Shown here piece by piece: positions 36,680-50,010 of a DNA stretch of 64,000 nucleotides. The stretch is from contig NC_026659.2 of assembly GCF_000004075.3 (NCBI RefSeq), forward strand, positions 6,200,001 to 6,264,000, written 5' to 3'. Both the position numbers and the translations under genes were made by a program. A model generated the notes under the pieces. The model was given only the letters and a program-made list of their open reading frames with translations, searched no databases and was not told where the DNA came from. Each line of letters begins with the position of its first letter. Within the stretch, counting starts at the first letter, position 1. This stretch comes from Cucumis sativus. Lineage: Eukaryota > Streptophyta > Magnoliopsida > Cucurbitales > Cucurbitaceae.

Positions 36680-37660
36680 GAGAAATGGAGAGAAGAAGAA
36701 GCAGAAGAAAGGCAGAGAGAGTGTTGAGAGTAAAGGCGTTTTCCAAGGAAGACAGAGTTTTAATATTTAAAGAAACAATTATTATTAAAATCACAATGCC
36801 CTAAAACATAAATATATAATGTAATAAAATTATTTTCAATAAACAAAACTTTCTAAAATAGTCTCAAAGTTAGCCAAATTAATAAACCTCCTAAATAGTA
36901 GTTTATATAATTTGATATTTTTGTTATATTTGGGTTCTTTCGAAAAATGAAAATAATTGACAATCCATAAACAAAAATACAAAATTTTAAATTACTAAAA
37001 TACAAAATTTGACAAAATCTTCTATTTTTGATAATTTTTCATGATTATATTTTAAAATAATCGCAATATATATTAAAGATAATAACAAAAAAACCCTAAT
37101 TTGGGAATTTTATGTGTAGGACACTTCCACATTTGGCATTTTTTTCCTTCTTCAACAACACTAATTTTCCTTTCCAAAATTATCCATTTATATCACAAAC
37201 TCTTCCTATCAAAATTAATAATGAGATAATCAATTTCATTTCAATATTTCTCTTTCTTTTTAAACATAATGGGTATCGATTTGATATGATATAGAGATGT
37301 GTAGTAAAACTTCAATATGTTTCATGGTACAATGGAAAGTAAAGTGGATTTATTTAAATTCAAAAGTAAAGTGATTTTGTTTGTTTGTTTGTTTATTTAA
37401 TTAAGGGAAGGATTTAGTAGTTACAGAAAATGAAAGAAGTGAAAGCAGAACAACACCCTGTTTTACTCTTTTAGTATTTTTTAAAATGATATCACATATG
37501 GTTATGATTTTTCATATCATAATTCCAAAACTAAATTTAATATTTTACTTTATATCCTTCTATATTTATAATATATAAAATTTTCAATTACAAATGTACT
37601 AATTGTGGCAGGTGGGAGATATGGGGAGGAGGCCCATATGTACTAATAGTAATTTGGAGA
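36680..37660. other. Promoter side of the glutaredoxin-like gene and intergenic DNA
   Basis: GA-rich leader at 36676-36730, then AT-rich DNA. On the gene strand a TTTAAATATTAAAA stretch near 36755-36770 could act as TATA box. No other gene seen. Confidence 0.4.
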
Positions 37661-37664
37661 TGAT

Positions 37665-38520
37665 GTGTGTGTGATCCATTGGGTGATAATAGGAACGGGG
37701 ATGTTGAGATAGTTTCAAATTTGTTTCTATCGTGCGACATCGAGTCTATTCTTTATATCCCTCGTAAGGGTTCTGGGGGCTTGGTGAGATCGTGTGGGGA
37801 ATCGAGTCCAAAGGTTGTTTCTCGATCTAAGAGTGCTTATATTCTTGCTACCAATTATGCTTCTTCTTTTAGAGCTTTCAGTTTGAACTTGATGAAAGAT
37901 AAGCTTTTTCATCCAGTCACGTTTTTTGGGGTGTAAGTTTACTAAACATGTTTGGTTCTTTTTTTTTTTTTTTGCCTTATGTAGTCTTTTTAATGGTTCA
38001 AAGATTGTTGGAACCTAATAGATTGCTGGAATATTGGGGTCTTGGAGCTAATTGAGAGTTCGGTGCAGAACGCCTTGATCATCCTGATGTGGGATGTGTG
38101 AGAGTGGAACTACAGGAATTTGATTAATTCTAACGGTTAGTCGTTGAACAAAATGGCACTATTGGATATGATTTCCTTGCACATTAAGGAGTTTTTCTAG
38201 GCTTGATAGGTCCAAGCCTTTCCCTCTTAGGAGAGAGATTCAACTAAGTCATGTGTCTTGGTCCTCTCCCGTCGATATGTTTGTGGATATTTTGAGTTGT
38301 CGAACTTTGTTGAGGATATTGTAACACATTAGCTTTTGATTGTCTATGTTCAAAGGTTTGTATGATACCCTTATTTTTCGAATGTGTTGGCTCACCAATT
38401 GGCTAGGGCTTCCGAGGGTTACTTTGTCTCCATTCCCTCTCTTATTTATGATGTTGGGGTGCAATTCAAGTTTCAGTTTCAAATTGAATCTCTCCTGATG
38501 TTGTTGAGGGTTTGTACGTT
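37665..38520 (+). mobile_element. LINE (non-LTR retrotransposon) 3' fragment, decayed
   Basis: The first frame (37667-37936) reads VSNLFLSCDIESILYIP followed, after apparent frameshifts, by KSAYILATNYASS. This is the spacing seen in plant LINE ORF2 downstream of the reverse transcriptase (IxxIPLS ... W ... KSAY). Further on, WEWRNYRNLINSN-like and NVLAHQLARAS-like stretches (about 38095 and 38385) resemble the end of a LINE RNase H domain. Many stops separate them. No poly-A tail or target duplication was identified. Confidence 0.5.
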
Positions 38521-38559
38521 GTTTTTTAGCAATGAATTTATTCTTCTTCCTAAAAAGAA

Positions 38560-38918
38560 ATAATAGTAAACTCTGATTCAAACACACTTTGTAATTAAAC
38601 TGCCAATTAAAAAAAACCTTACTTCAGAATTGTATTTTTTTAATTAAAAAAATAAATTTCAGGAGCAATTAAATTAGCATGTTTTTTCCACACAAAATTT
38701 AAAAAATAAAAGAAAAAAAAAACCATTTTGGTGAGAGCATTACCTTTCTGAAATTAGGCTGACAGAAATGGTAAATTTGACCTTTTTTTTTATCTATTAC
38801 ATATTTTGTATTAATTCAATTAAATTACGTATCCTTATATTATTTCCCAAAAATAAATAAAATATCTTCCCAATTCATACTTTTATAATATACACTTTGA
38901 TTTATTCTAAGAAAAATA

Positions 38919-38952
<34 letters not shown>

Positions 38953-41900
38953 TTTTTATAATACGATGCATTATTTATGAATGCAATCCTATGTCTAAAA
39001 AAACAATTTTCTTTTCAAAAAAAAAAAAAAAAAACTACCCAAATTATTTAGCACGAACAAAACTAATTTAAAAAAACTGTAAATATTTATTTTTCATAAT
39101 AGACACACCAAAAAACTTAGCATAGATCAGGGAGTCGGGTTTGAACCCATCTCAATTTTATGATTTTTATATTGTATATACACATATATATGAAATTAAA
39201 ATAATATCAATTAAAGTTAGTGATCTAGTGATAAAAGGTCTCTCAACTCCCTCTAGACCTCAATTTATAATTTTAAAAACCGGATACTAATTGATATTTG
39301 TTTATATATATATATATGTATGATTATTGAATTGAAAAATAAATTAAACATATTAATTCCTTTTTATTTAGGGCAGAGTGAGTTTAAAGGTAGGGAAGGG
39401 AACATAAAAATTTACATTAAAATTTGAATGGTTATTTAAATGTTATATTTGGATGGATATTACATTTCTATAAAAGATAGAAATTAATAATATGCACATG
39501 AATCCACGACCATTTTGATACTTATTTATGATTTTAAGTTTGGATAATGAATTGGTTGTTGCTTTCAATTGATTACCAAAATTGTGAATATTTATAGGTA
39601 TAGTTTAAAACAGTCAAGATAGATAGAAAAAAAAATAAAAAGTATACTGACTTTTTTAGACATACATATATATATATATATATATATGTATGTAATCTTG
39701 TTTTCACATGATTGTAATTCCAGTAGTAAAATAAATTAGGAGAAGGAAAGAAATAAAAAATTACAACTTCAATATATTTGACTTTATAAGTTTTTTCCAT
39801 AGGTCTATCAAGTTGTCAAAAATCTAAACTAGTTATTGAGGGTCTTGATAATTTCATTTTTCTTGATATTTCTTATATTTCTATTGTCATCTAAGCATAT
39901 TTATGATGTAAATTTTGCATCATTAAAACTCAAAGTTCGAGTAGTGGTGATGTTAAGGGAAGATAAACAGGATAAACAACTAGTTGTTAATTAACTTTAG
40001 TATAAAGTGAAAAACTAACTTGATAAGATAGGTATATGCTTCTCATTTTATTTTTGTGATAGGAATCAAGCTATCTATATCGTAGTTCGTTATGATGTCT
40101 AAAATTTTTAGTTCTTTTTCTTTTCATTCGAAATATTTTAGAAAAATCGAACTTGTTAACTTTTCGAGCCGGACATACAATGCTATTGTTTAGGGGTTTT
40201 ATGAAGTGAGTTTCTTTAATACATATATACATACACATACTCGAGAGTTAAACTAAAAAAGTTACCAATATAGCGAAGTGATCCAAGTAGATAATCAATA
40301 ATTATTTAATATACAAACATCAATATCTCAATGAAATAATGTTTGTTATGACTGATAAATTTTTTAATTATAAAGGCTATATTTGTATTTTTTTCTCCCT
40401 AGTTCAAAATAATTGTATGGTATGGGAGTTTCGAGATTGTAATTACTATATTTGTTAGCACTAAACTATATATATTTGTTGCATTCATATTTATTTGATC
40501 TTGAAATGTATTTTTTAGAAGAAGAAAACAAAGCCACTAATTAATTTCCTTAATTGAACATTTTCTTAAATATAATCTCAAGATTCATATTGATGTTGAT
40601 AGGAATTGAAGAAAATGAAAAAAAAAAAAAAAGGTAAAAGAGGAAAGTAAATTTCCCTTTTGTGTAAGTTGAGATTGAAATGCAATGAGAGATTAAAGTG
40701 TTGAAATTGAAGAAAGTTAGCATTTATGGTGAAGTATATGCATGCACATGCACCTCATATAATTTGTCACTATTATAAAAAAATTATTAAATTATGTATT
40801 TTGGAGAATAAAATGAGTTGTAAATGAGTAGTTAACAAGCCACCTCTACCAAAATTTAAATTTAATGCTTAATCATGTACAACTAAGTTAGATCAATAAT
40901 TTTTATCAAACTTATAAAACTCTATTATCTTAAATAATATATGTTAAAAACCAAATTATATTTGCAAGAAACAGATAAATCCATTATCACTTGTGGTTTT
41001 TTCTTCTGTAAGAATATACATTTCCATGACTAAGTACAAAGTCGTCGAAATCTAATTAAGGAAAATTTATATTTAACGTATTTAATTATTTATACAATAT
41101 CAATTCTCTATCTCTAAAGGCACCATAGTTCTGTACTATGCAACATTTTCTTTAATAAAATTGACTTTAAGTTTTTCTTTTGGTTTAATAAAATGTGAAC
41201 TGTGGAGTGAAGATTCCAACGTCTTAAAGGAACAGAAACATTATATGACAAACTAAAATTTATTTGGTAAGTATATAACTTTACATAATAGTAGACTGCA
41301 TTTTCAAAGTTGTAATCAATTTGTAAATGACAAATAGTGGTTCCCAAAGTCTTATTTTTAGTCTTTCAATGTTAACTAAATTTTCTGATTAGTTTCTGGA
41401 AAGTATAAAGCATATCAAGTTAGTTCATAATTAACAATCTGGAGTTTTAAAACAAAAAAATCTAGAGAAACTAATATTTTACCAAATGCATACATACCTT
41501 TTTATTATTTTTAACAGGATAAGGTGAAAAAGTTAGGTTAATATTATATTTTCAACTTTTAATTGTAAAAATTTTACCTTCAAACTTTGACACTAGTTAA
41601 AATTGGACACTTAAAGTTAAAATGATAGTAGAAATTAGACTCTCAAGGCCTTGGTTTTAACATTTACAAGTTTGAGAGCTTAATTTTAACTATTGAAATT
41701 TGTTATTATACTTCTAGGTAGTATTAATCTAAGTATATCTAATTTGGTATGAAATTAACTAAATCTAATGAGAAGCAATAACCCTGGAAAGCATATAGTA
41801 GATTATATAATAAATTTCATTCCACAAGCTAGGGAAGGAGAATGGATATTATATAATTACATTTGGTACTGTTTCTGGCTTTTTCTTAATCTACTTTTGC

Positions 41901-42055
41901 AATTCTCAAATTTAAGGCTATATAAACCCTATAATTCTTTTGGTCTATATATAAATGACAAACAAGATGCTATTTTAGTAAAAAATGTATTGGTAGAATA
42001 TATATGTGTGTAAGTGTGTGATGGTGGCTTTAGTAAGTTTAAGATGCTGACCTCA
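38560..42055. other. AT-rich intergenic region upstream of nothing, downstream of REC8
   Basis: Holds (AT)n tracts at 38922-38951 and 39666-39688, poly-A runs at 39019-39036 and 40617-40632, and no credible gene. The stretch 41530-41740 ('aattggacacttaaagttaa', 'tagaaattagactctcaa') is of a kind often repeated in plant genomes, but no second copy is visible in this window. The 3' UTR of REC8 lies just below 42061. Confidence 0.5.
38922..38951. repeat. (AT)n microsatellite
   Basis: Perfect alternating TA for about 30 bases. Confidence 0.9.
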
Positions 42056-42060
42056 CTCCT

Positions 42061-45000
42061 TCACATTTTTGTACCTTTAGAGATGAAAATATCTCCAAAT
42101 GGAACTTGTTGGTTAACCTTTAAGTAATCACTTGAAGCTAGAACTGTGTAAAGAAAGAATAAAGTCATTTTAAGATTGATTTCTTATGGGTAATAACATC
42201 ATATGAGCATAGTATCAAACTATTATGGTAGTCTTCTGCTATTTAAATTTTAAAATTTTCATTTTTCTATTTATGATTTTCGGATTACATCTTCTTCTAA
42301 AATGTCTTCTAATCATGTATTGATATTTTTTTCTACCTGAGATGATTTTGTTTAGCATGATAAACAAATGTTAAAGTGTTGGTATAATTAAATTTACCAT
42401 AACCCATCAACTTAAACTTTTAGATCATAATTTAACATGATGCGAGAAGAAGATGATATGTGTTCGAACCCTCGTAATGTTTTGCTTTCAGCTTAAGTTA
42501 GAGTTAAAAAAGATACTTCTATCCCTTAGAAAATCTATTAAAAGATTTAACCAACAACCAAAAAGACTTGGGACTTTCTAAAGATAAACGAGAAGAGCCA
42601 AGAAAAAGCACAAAGGAAGAAAATATACCGCAAGTTTGATAGAAGAGCATAGCAGCTGCTTTGCGGTTCATTCCAGCGGCCAAATTGTTTAGAGATTCTG
42701 TTGATGCGGCTCCTGGCGTATCGAAATGTGCCTTCATTTGCCTTCATCATTACAATGGTCCAGAGGGAGACAAACTTTTTTTTAGGAATCTATGATGAAA
42801 CAACTAAAATACACACTTCATACCAAAACAAAAAGAGAATTTACATTCGAATGGAATCAGTTATCTTGTCAGCAGGAGGATACTTGATAGCAGCTTGAGT
42901 AAGTTGAGTTTGGGTCAGTGCAGTTTCTTCCAATAAATCTGTGAAAGCAAATTATCAATTATAGCAAGTAGTGAGTAGAGTTCAACTAGATAGAGAAACG
43001 ATCCCAAATAGGTAACTGTTTTTTACTTACCTGGATCATTTTCAGACAACCTCGCTAACTTGAAATTTGGATCAGAGTGATGAGACCATGGATTCTCCTC
43101 AGCTACAGGTTCGAGGCCTCCGCTACTTCGTTTCGATGAAGAATAAGATCTTTTCTTGTTGAACCTATTGATCGTTAACACATCAATCATAGTGTTATTG
43201 AGTTTTTCCTAAATAAAAAATAATTTGTGTTTTGGGTTCAAAAGGGAATGTCTTGAAGCTTTCGTACTACTAACCGTAAAGAATCAGTCCCTGAATTTTT
43301 TGATAGCACATCATGTTCAGATGCTGAGCTTGAAACTGACCTCACTCCAAATCCTGTTTATATAGAGAGACCATATGTTTCTAAAACAAGTCATGACAAT
43401 CTCAAAAGTTCTTACCATGGAGGCGGAAGTGAATGTTATCTGTTTTAGCTGAGATGAAGAAAACATACCGGAATTTCCAGGTGTACCCATTTGATTTCTT
43501 TCAGCCATCTCCATAACATTATCCATGATGTTGGGTCCAAGTTCTTCCAGAGGGATCTCGGCACCACCATTGACTTGTCCGGTCATTAGCTTCTCCATGG
43601 AACTTCCAAACGACTGAGAACCAACTCCACTGTAATGATCTTCAAAAGGCTTCATAGTTTGCATTTAAATAATTCGTAAGGAATAAGATTATATTCTTCC
43701 AACATTCAAAATAAATCTGTAGAAGTTGGTTAAACGGCTTACAAAATTCATATGTTCTGAAAAGTTTACTCTCTCTGGCGGTGAGAACACAGATGGCTCG
43801 GGAGGTAATGGTGTAGAACTCCTCTCTGCAGAAATAAATGGTCAAATTCCTTTTTCCCGCAATATAAATTTTCAATGGAAATGTCTAGTTACGAGTAATA
43901 ATAATACTAACCAGAAGGTGAGTCAGGGGGTTGGCGGATACTTCTCATCCATAACTCTAGGAGAGGAGCTGGATAGTAGGCTTCCCTACTTCCCTCTGTG
44001 AATAAGCGTTCACTTAACACCACAGGAGGAAGGTCCATGAGAGTGGCTATCTTCTTAGTGAACATTGGACCTGTCCGTTGCTACAAAAGAACATGAAACT
44101 TCTTTATTTTATTAACTTAATGGTAGTTTTTGTTATCTTGTGTAATATCAATCTTATCACAGACATCACTCTGTCCGTTCAAAATAAGTATCTAAGATAC
44201 ATTGTGGCAGTCAATCTTCAAGAACACTCTTATTCGAGTAAAATTTTCAAGATAATAGTTAAAAAGTGTGCTCATTATCTAAATCTACAGATTGAAGACT
44301 AAGAACCTTTCTCTTTCTTCTTCTTCTAGAGATCAGATCCGAGACATCTTTTAGCCAAGATTGGTATATGTGTCCAGGAATGATGGTCTGTTCATAGTCC
44401 ATCAAAGAGGCTGCTGTTCTTTTTGCTTTCCTTTTTCTTGCCACCTGCTCCACCTAATGTCGAATGGATATACTCCATTGACCGATTAAGCCTACAATGT
44501 ATAATTAATTACTCTTTATCAAGCAAACTAGTAGAATACCTGTCTAAGTTCCTTGGATTCCTCGGCCGGCTGATCAACAATGTGTTCAAGATGTTGGTCC
44601 TGGACTTCAGCATCAGGAGGGCCTAAACGTAAGAGAATTCATAACGTGAAATATCTTCTAAAATTGGCATTTGATGATGAAAGTTCGTTTGGAGTGTAGT
44701 AGCAAGTTAAATCGAGTTTTGGAGTGTGGTAGGATGAATCATAGCAATTTTCTTTTCTGAAAAGATTAATAGAGTAGTCTGTTTTAGCAAGAGGCTACTT
44801 AGTACTAAGTTTCCATCGACCAGTCTGATCTATTTTTTCATCAAGTGTAAATATAGTAGAATCTGATCTGGAAAAGATACTAAAAATAAGAAGAAAAAGA
44901 AGATACCGAGAGATAAGAAAAGAAGGAGAGTGGAGGCTATTTATAAGTTCTCATCCCTGAAGTATGAGTTTGTAGATATTCACATTTCTAGGATGTTGTG

Positions 45001-47667
45001 ATGAAAAAACAAATGCATGAAACGTTAATATCATCACATTTATTTCATTTCTCCCGAAGTAAAAATTCATAGTTTGACATTAACATTTAGAAGATTTAAC
45101 TTAAAAATGAATGTTCATATAGTTATGAATGTGGAATACATACATGGTGCAGTTGAGAGCCTTTTAAATGCCAAATCATGATAATGTATATTACCTTCTG
45201 GATACTTGTCTGGAGGAGGAGGGGGAGGTCTAACAGTAGCTGGAATTTGTGTTTGATCTACAGATGCAAAATCTGGTTGTGTATCCCCGTCCTCTTCAAT
45301 ATCAAATCTATAAATCCAGCACAAGAAGTTGACGTTGTTGGTTCTTTGCTTACCATTTCACCTCACAAGCATTTCAAATAACGAGTTGAATTATCACTAT
45401 AGAGCAAGAGAGAGCTTCATGAATTTGGAATGGTGTATGTTACGAGCTCCAATTAACACATAAGTTTTATGGCTCAAGTTTTTGAGCAAGAGGAAGGTAG
45501 TACAGAAATTATATCGATAACTGCAAAGTTCTGTCCATACAAGTAAAGAATTCACCTTTCAAACCGATCAAATGTACTTGTCTTTGATTGATACATATCA
45601 AAACGCTCAATTAAGGTTATATTTTCAGCATCAGCTGGCCAAAGAACAACCGAGATCATTAGTAGGTAGAAGTAGAACGCATCATGAATTTAATAGTTAT
45701 GCAGAAAATGAGTTCAAGGGGACGGAATAAAACTTTGATGGAAGTTTTGTGATGGGTCATCTTCCACTGTTTTATCGTTGATATAGGGTTCATCCACACT
45801 GTCAAGCCGCTACAAACGCAGAAAAATCTATCAATGAACAATTGGTAATTGAAAAACTAAAAACTAGCCAGAAATAAATTGCCAAACTCCTATAGTTTGT
45901 TTCAAAGAACATGCAAAATAGTGTGACGATAATTGCCAAAATAAATCAGTTGCCTTCAAAGCCAATATCCAACAAGTTTATTCTATGCTTGTCTTTCTCG
46001 TAAATCAATCTTAACGCAACTTATTAGGCTTAAAATCTCCCAATTCCACATTAAAGTGCTCTGGACACTTGAAATTTATATCTTTCTGTAAATTGATGAA
46101 ACCAAAGTAACCCCTTCTCTTCTACAACTTACCATACTAAAAAATGCGGTTTGTTGAAACTTCATTGGAGAAGTGTTGTAGGAAATGTCGTTCGGATCCT
46201 TCTCAGGCCTAGTAATAGCCTCCTTCCTGAATACATGTGGAAAGATATAAATTGTAACAAAATAAATTCAGAATCAAGATAACCTTCTTAACCGACCGTA
46301 TACTCATCTTATATTGAGCTGTGAGCATTTGTTAACATACAATTGAGCCGAAATCACACTCTCAACCTTTCTCAATCTCAAATTACATTTTGGACAGTGA
46401 ACATATGAAGAACATATTGAAAGGAAAAAAAAAATAATAAAGACAAGTTATCTTAATTATTTTGGAATGTGGACAAATGAAAGTCATAATGAGAAATATT
46501 CAGATCCAAAACCATATTCTTAATACCCCAAGCTCATCTTACTTTAGACTATGGAAATACTAAAATCCTAACTAAATAAACTCCAATCCAAAATAACTCT
46601 CTTAATCCGCAAGGACCCATCTTATTTTTTGACCGGGAAGCAACCCGGACCATTGTTCAAACTATTCATATTCTCAAATGCAGACGCATTCATTTTCTAA
46701 GTAAATCAATAATTAAATGATCATGCATTACTGTTAAGAGAAGGTAGGTAGAGACGGACTTGGCCAGAGATTTTCCTTTGGGAAGGGCGGTGGGCTCTGG
46801 AGCTGCTTTCACTTTCCATGCTTCGTTTATCTCAATCTGAGAAAATCAATTCCAGAAAACAAAGCGAGTCAACTTATTCAATAGAAATAAGAAGACACAA
46901 AACCAAACGGTACTCTATCGATAGAACTCAGAATTGAGTAATTACCAGAAGGCGAGTTACATCCTCTGTGATAAAAGAGCAAGAAGAAAAAACAAATGCG
47001 CAATCCTTCAGAGACAGCGTTCAAACATTAAATCAATACATTCCTTCATAAAAAGAGTAACCAGAAGATTACCGTAAAGAATTTTAACTTTCCGTTCATA
47101 AACAATGACAACGCCACCTGAGAATAACGAAGCAGACAAACACAAATCCGTCACTGAAATGAAAAACAGAGCATTAAAAATCTGGAAAAATAAGAAAGAA
47201 CTGGAAGAACGATTACCCATAAGAATCCCCGAGAGTCTTAGAGCCATCGGAACCGAAGGATTCAAAATCTCCTCACTACAAAAGCCAGCAGAAAAGTCAA
47301 AACTAAAGAAACACTCGAAAATAAAAACAAACTTAACTCCATCATCTTCTGTTTTCTCCATTACCAAATTTTGATTATGTTCAAGTTATCGAGCTTCCTC
47401 CGATTAATCTTGGCGTGCATTGTCGCAGCCATCCTTCGAAAAATATAGAAACACAAAATAGCAGATAACATAAAGAAACAAACAAAAATGTATGGATGCA
47501 TAAAAAACATCCACAACTACTCTGAAGTAACTTAAACAAGAAACTAGAAGAAGCAGAGAAATGGCATTTGGATTGATTCGTAGTTATGATTCAGATTGAA
47601 AAAGGAATAATTACCAGATTTGGCCAAGAGGAGCTTTGCGAGCTAGAAGGTGATGGGAGTAAAACAT
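42061..47667 (-). CDS. REC8: Meiotic cohesin kleisin REC8 / SYN1, 20 exons
   Basis: 616 aa (Arabidopsis SYN1 is about 627). Exons on the minus strand: 47667-47615, 47433-47365, 47275-47217, 47117-47073, 46965-46946, 46836-46760, 46226-46133, 45809-45734, 45634-45556, 45307-45195, 44622-44540, 44453-44307, 44080-43912, 43825-43743, 43649-43469, 43353-43275, 43164-43031, 42938-42845, 42741-42629, 42143-42061. All junctions are GT-AG and the phases fit. The N-terminal Rad21/Rec8 domain (1-105) has LLARKAPLGQIW, ILNPSVPMALRLSGIL and VVIVYERKVK. The middle has FHQ-DAENITL, FDRFERFDIEED, MDYEQTIIPGHIYQSWL, GLEPVAEENPW. The C-terminal winged helix (about 555-616) has HFDTPGAASTESLNNLA and VPFGDIFISKG. 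REC8 closes the SMC1-SMC3 cohesin ring in meiosis, holds sister chromatids and orients kinetochores. Exon 5 is only 20 nt. Pol Ser/Arg stretches (RRRRKRK) follow the DYEQT block. Confidence 0.95.
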
Positions 47668-47726
47668 TGTGGATGAAACTGTGGGTTTAGGTGTTGTTGG
47701 AGCTTGAAACTCCTGAAAGAGAAGGT

Positions 47727-47790
47727 GGAAGAAGAAGAAGAGGAAGAGGAAGAAGAAGAAGAAGAAGAAGAAGAAGAAGAAGAAGAAATG
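47727..47790. repeat. GAA/CTT microsatellite in the REC8 leader
   Basis: About 20 GAA-type units with a few GGA interruptions, 60-120 bases upstream of the REC8 start codon. On the gene strand it is a pyrimidine-rich CTT tract, a common feature of plant 5' UTRs. Confidence 0.9.
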
Positions 47791-47899
47791 AAGTGGAGTT
47801 TGGTTTGGTTGGGGAAAGGGTAATAAGTAACGAATTGTGCGCGCCATAGGTAGTGAGAGCTATAACTATATGCATGGACGATGCTGAGGGGGATAAACT

Positions 47900-49490
47900 T
47901 ACTTGGGAGGCATAACAATTTGTGTGCTACCCATAATTAAGACAACCATAGCTTCAAATTTTGAAAGGAAACATGAAGTTTTATGTGAATCTATATGTGA
48001 GATTATCATTGCTAGATGCTTCCGTTGCTTTTTTTCTTTTTTCTTTTTGAATACTAATATATATATATATATATATTTTTGTCATTAGGCGGATAAAAAC
48101 TTTGGAAAATTATTTGAGGCAAAATATTTAAAATATTACATTCACGGGCTATAAAAATTTTAAATAAATAACTAATTTCAATTTAATATAAAAAATTAAA
48201 TAATTCAATCATTATAGTTAAAGCCATTATTAACTACTTTTTCATGTTAAAGCTCAAATTTACCCAAACAATCATTTATTTCATATAATAGTCCATCTTT
48301 GGTTAGTGTTACCACAGTCTCAAATATAATCTGGTTTATTATTAAATTATAAAAAAATTAAGAGTTTAAATTGTTATAAATTAAAGTTTAGAGACTGTTG
48401 CTTTTACGAAAGGTCAGAGACTAAAAGTGATTTTAAATTTATTCTAAAACAAATTATTATTTAAATTGATTTGTATTAAGATCTTGACCGTTGATGATGG
48501 CGAATTTGGCTACTAAGGATATTGAACTATAGCCAGGTGGAAATGACAACACATTTGTTTTAAAAATGTTGAGTGGCTAAGGCCATTTGACACAGCTTTT
48601 TTCCTACACTAATATTGTTTATTTGATGTGTTGTAAGAATGGTTGGATGCCTTTAGATCACTTCAACTAGGTGCAAGACCATGATGAGCAAGCTATGATG
48701 GAAAGATTCAAAGTGGTGTTGTTGTGCTAAGGTTCGTAATTGAGTGGTCTTCAATACGGGTGATGGCTCGATAAAACTCTAGATCAATTCAATTTAGAGG
48801 TTCCTCTTAGAGTACTTACGGAGGGATGGGGTGGTCTGCACCATTCTCAATGAGTGGTAGGGTGCAAGGTGAAAACGTAAGGGCTATGTGGACATGCCTT
48901 TTTTTATTTTTTTTTGTGCGTGTGTGAAAAGATATTGTAATAAATGCATGGGTGGAGATTTGAACTCGGAACCTCTTGTCCACAAGTACATACATGTGTC
49001 GGTTGAACTAAGCTTATGTTGGCTATGTGAGCATGTTCACTTGTTCATTGGTTAACATTGTAATAAAATGATGCTTGGGATGCAGTGACATGTAGAGATA
49101 GCATAAGTTAAGGGGTAACTTTTAAGTTTAAGGAAAATTATGAAACTTTTCAATAGTTTAGGAGTATTTCTTATATAGAACTTTAACGATTTCCATCCAA
49201 AATTAATGGTAGTGGTATTTCTTTAATCATTTTTTAAAGTTTAAGGGCATTTTTTAAACTTTTAAAAGTTTAGGCGTATTACAAACTATAAATTTCAGGG
49301 ACATTTTTTGTAATGTAGCCTATAATTTAATTAATAAGAAAATATGTGTGTTGAATGAGAAATTTTGGACCAATCACAAATTGTAATGTCATTTACTAAA
49401 TTAATAACGAAATCATAAATAATTGAATTTAGGACTAATTGAAAGTTTGTCATGTATCTCAAAAATAAAATTGAAGACATAAATTTGACA
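47900..49490. other. Intergenic DNA on the promoter side of REC8
   Basis: AT-rich, with a short (TA)n at 48058-48076. The block 48480-49080 is more GC-balanced ('atggcgaatttggctactaa', 'gggatggggtggtctgcacc') but has stops in every frame and no motif I recognise. It may be old transposon DNA. The stretch 49110-49320 with repeated 'agtttaggngtatt' and 'aagggcattttttaaa' words is internally repetitive. Confidence 0.45.
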
Positions 49491-49499
49491 ATTGATAAA

Positions 49500-50010
49500 G
49501 CCATGTGTTTTTATCATGACGGTTGGATCAAGTTATTTAATTTGGTTAAATTAAATATTATTTATTTGAACTAAAGTCTAATTGAAAAAAAAAAAAAAAA
49601 AAACTTAGTTTAGCCTAAATGCTAAATAAAGCCCAAGTGCATATGGTTAGGCCGCTTGAAGGTCAGATCCATAGGCCAACTGAGCTCTAGCAACAAACCC
49701 ATCTGAGAACTCTCTAAATAGAGAAGTTGAGTCTAGAGGTAAATTCTCCCAGACAACTTAAAGGTTGAATCACTTCTTAAAGCTCAAGTTCTTTGGAGAT
49801 ACAAATATTCTTCCAAGACTCCAACTTCAAGAACAATAAGCGCTTTACTTCCATATATCAAGTATATGCATTCAACCAAGAGATTGTCAAAGCATCAAGT
49901 ATTAAAAATTGAACCACATCACATGAAATAAACACAAACACAACATAAACATAAGTTAAACTCCACACGACACATTTTTTCCGAAACCTTGTACGAAAAA
50001 ATTGACACGT
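49500..50010 (+). repeat. Gypsy LTR-like sequence, copy B of the dispersed repeat
   Basis: Same block order as copies A (13.5 kb) and C (61.4 kb): 'acttccatatatcaagtata', 'gcattcaaccaagaga', 'gcatcaagtatt', 'aataaacacaaacacaa'. It ends near 50010. Directly after it comes 'aaaaattgacacgtctagtg', in the place of a primer-binding site, and then gag. 'ctctctaaatagagaa' near 49710 could be the LTR's TATA region. The 5' limit is uncertain. Confidence 0.6.

Noticed and set aside
36203-36804. Several frames of 64-115 codons overlapping the glutaredoxin-like gene
   Set aside because: Shadows of its GC-rich coding exon.
47611-47918. Open frames rich in Phe, Ser or Leu runs upstream of REC8
   Set aside because: They are translations of the CTT microsatellite in three frames; only the short MFYSHH... 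end is real coding sequence (REC8 exon 1).
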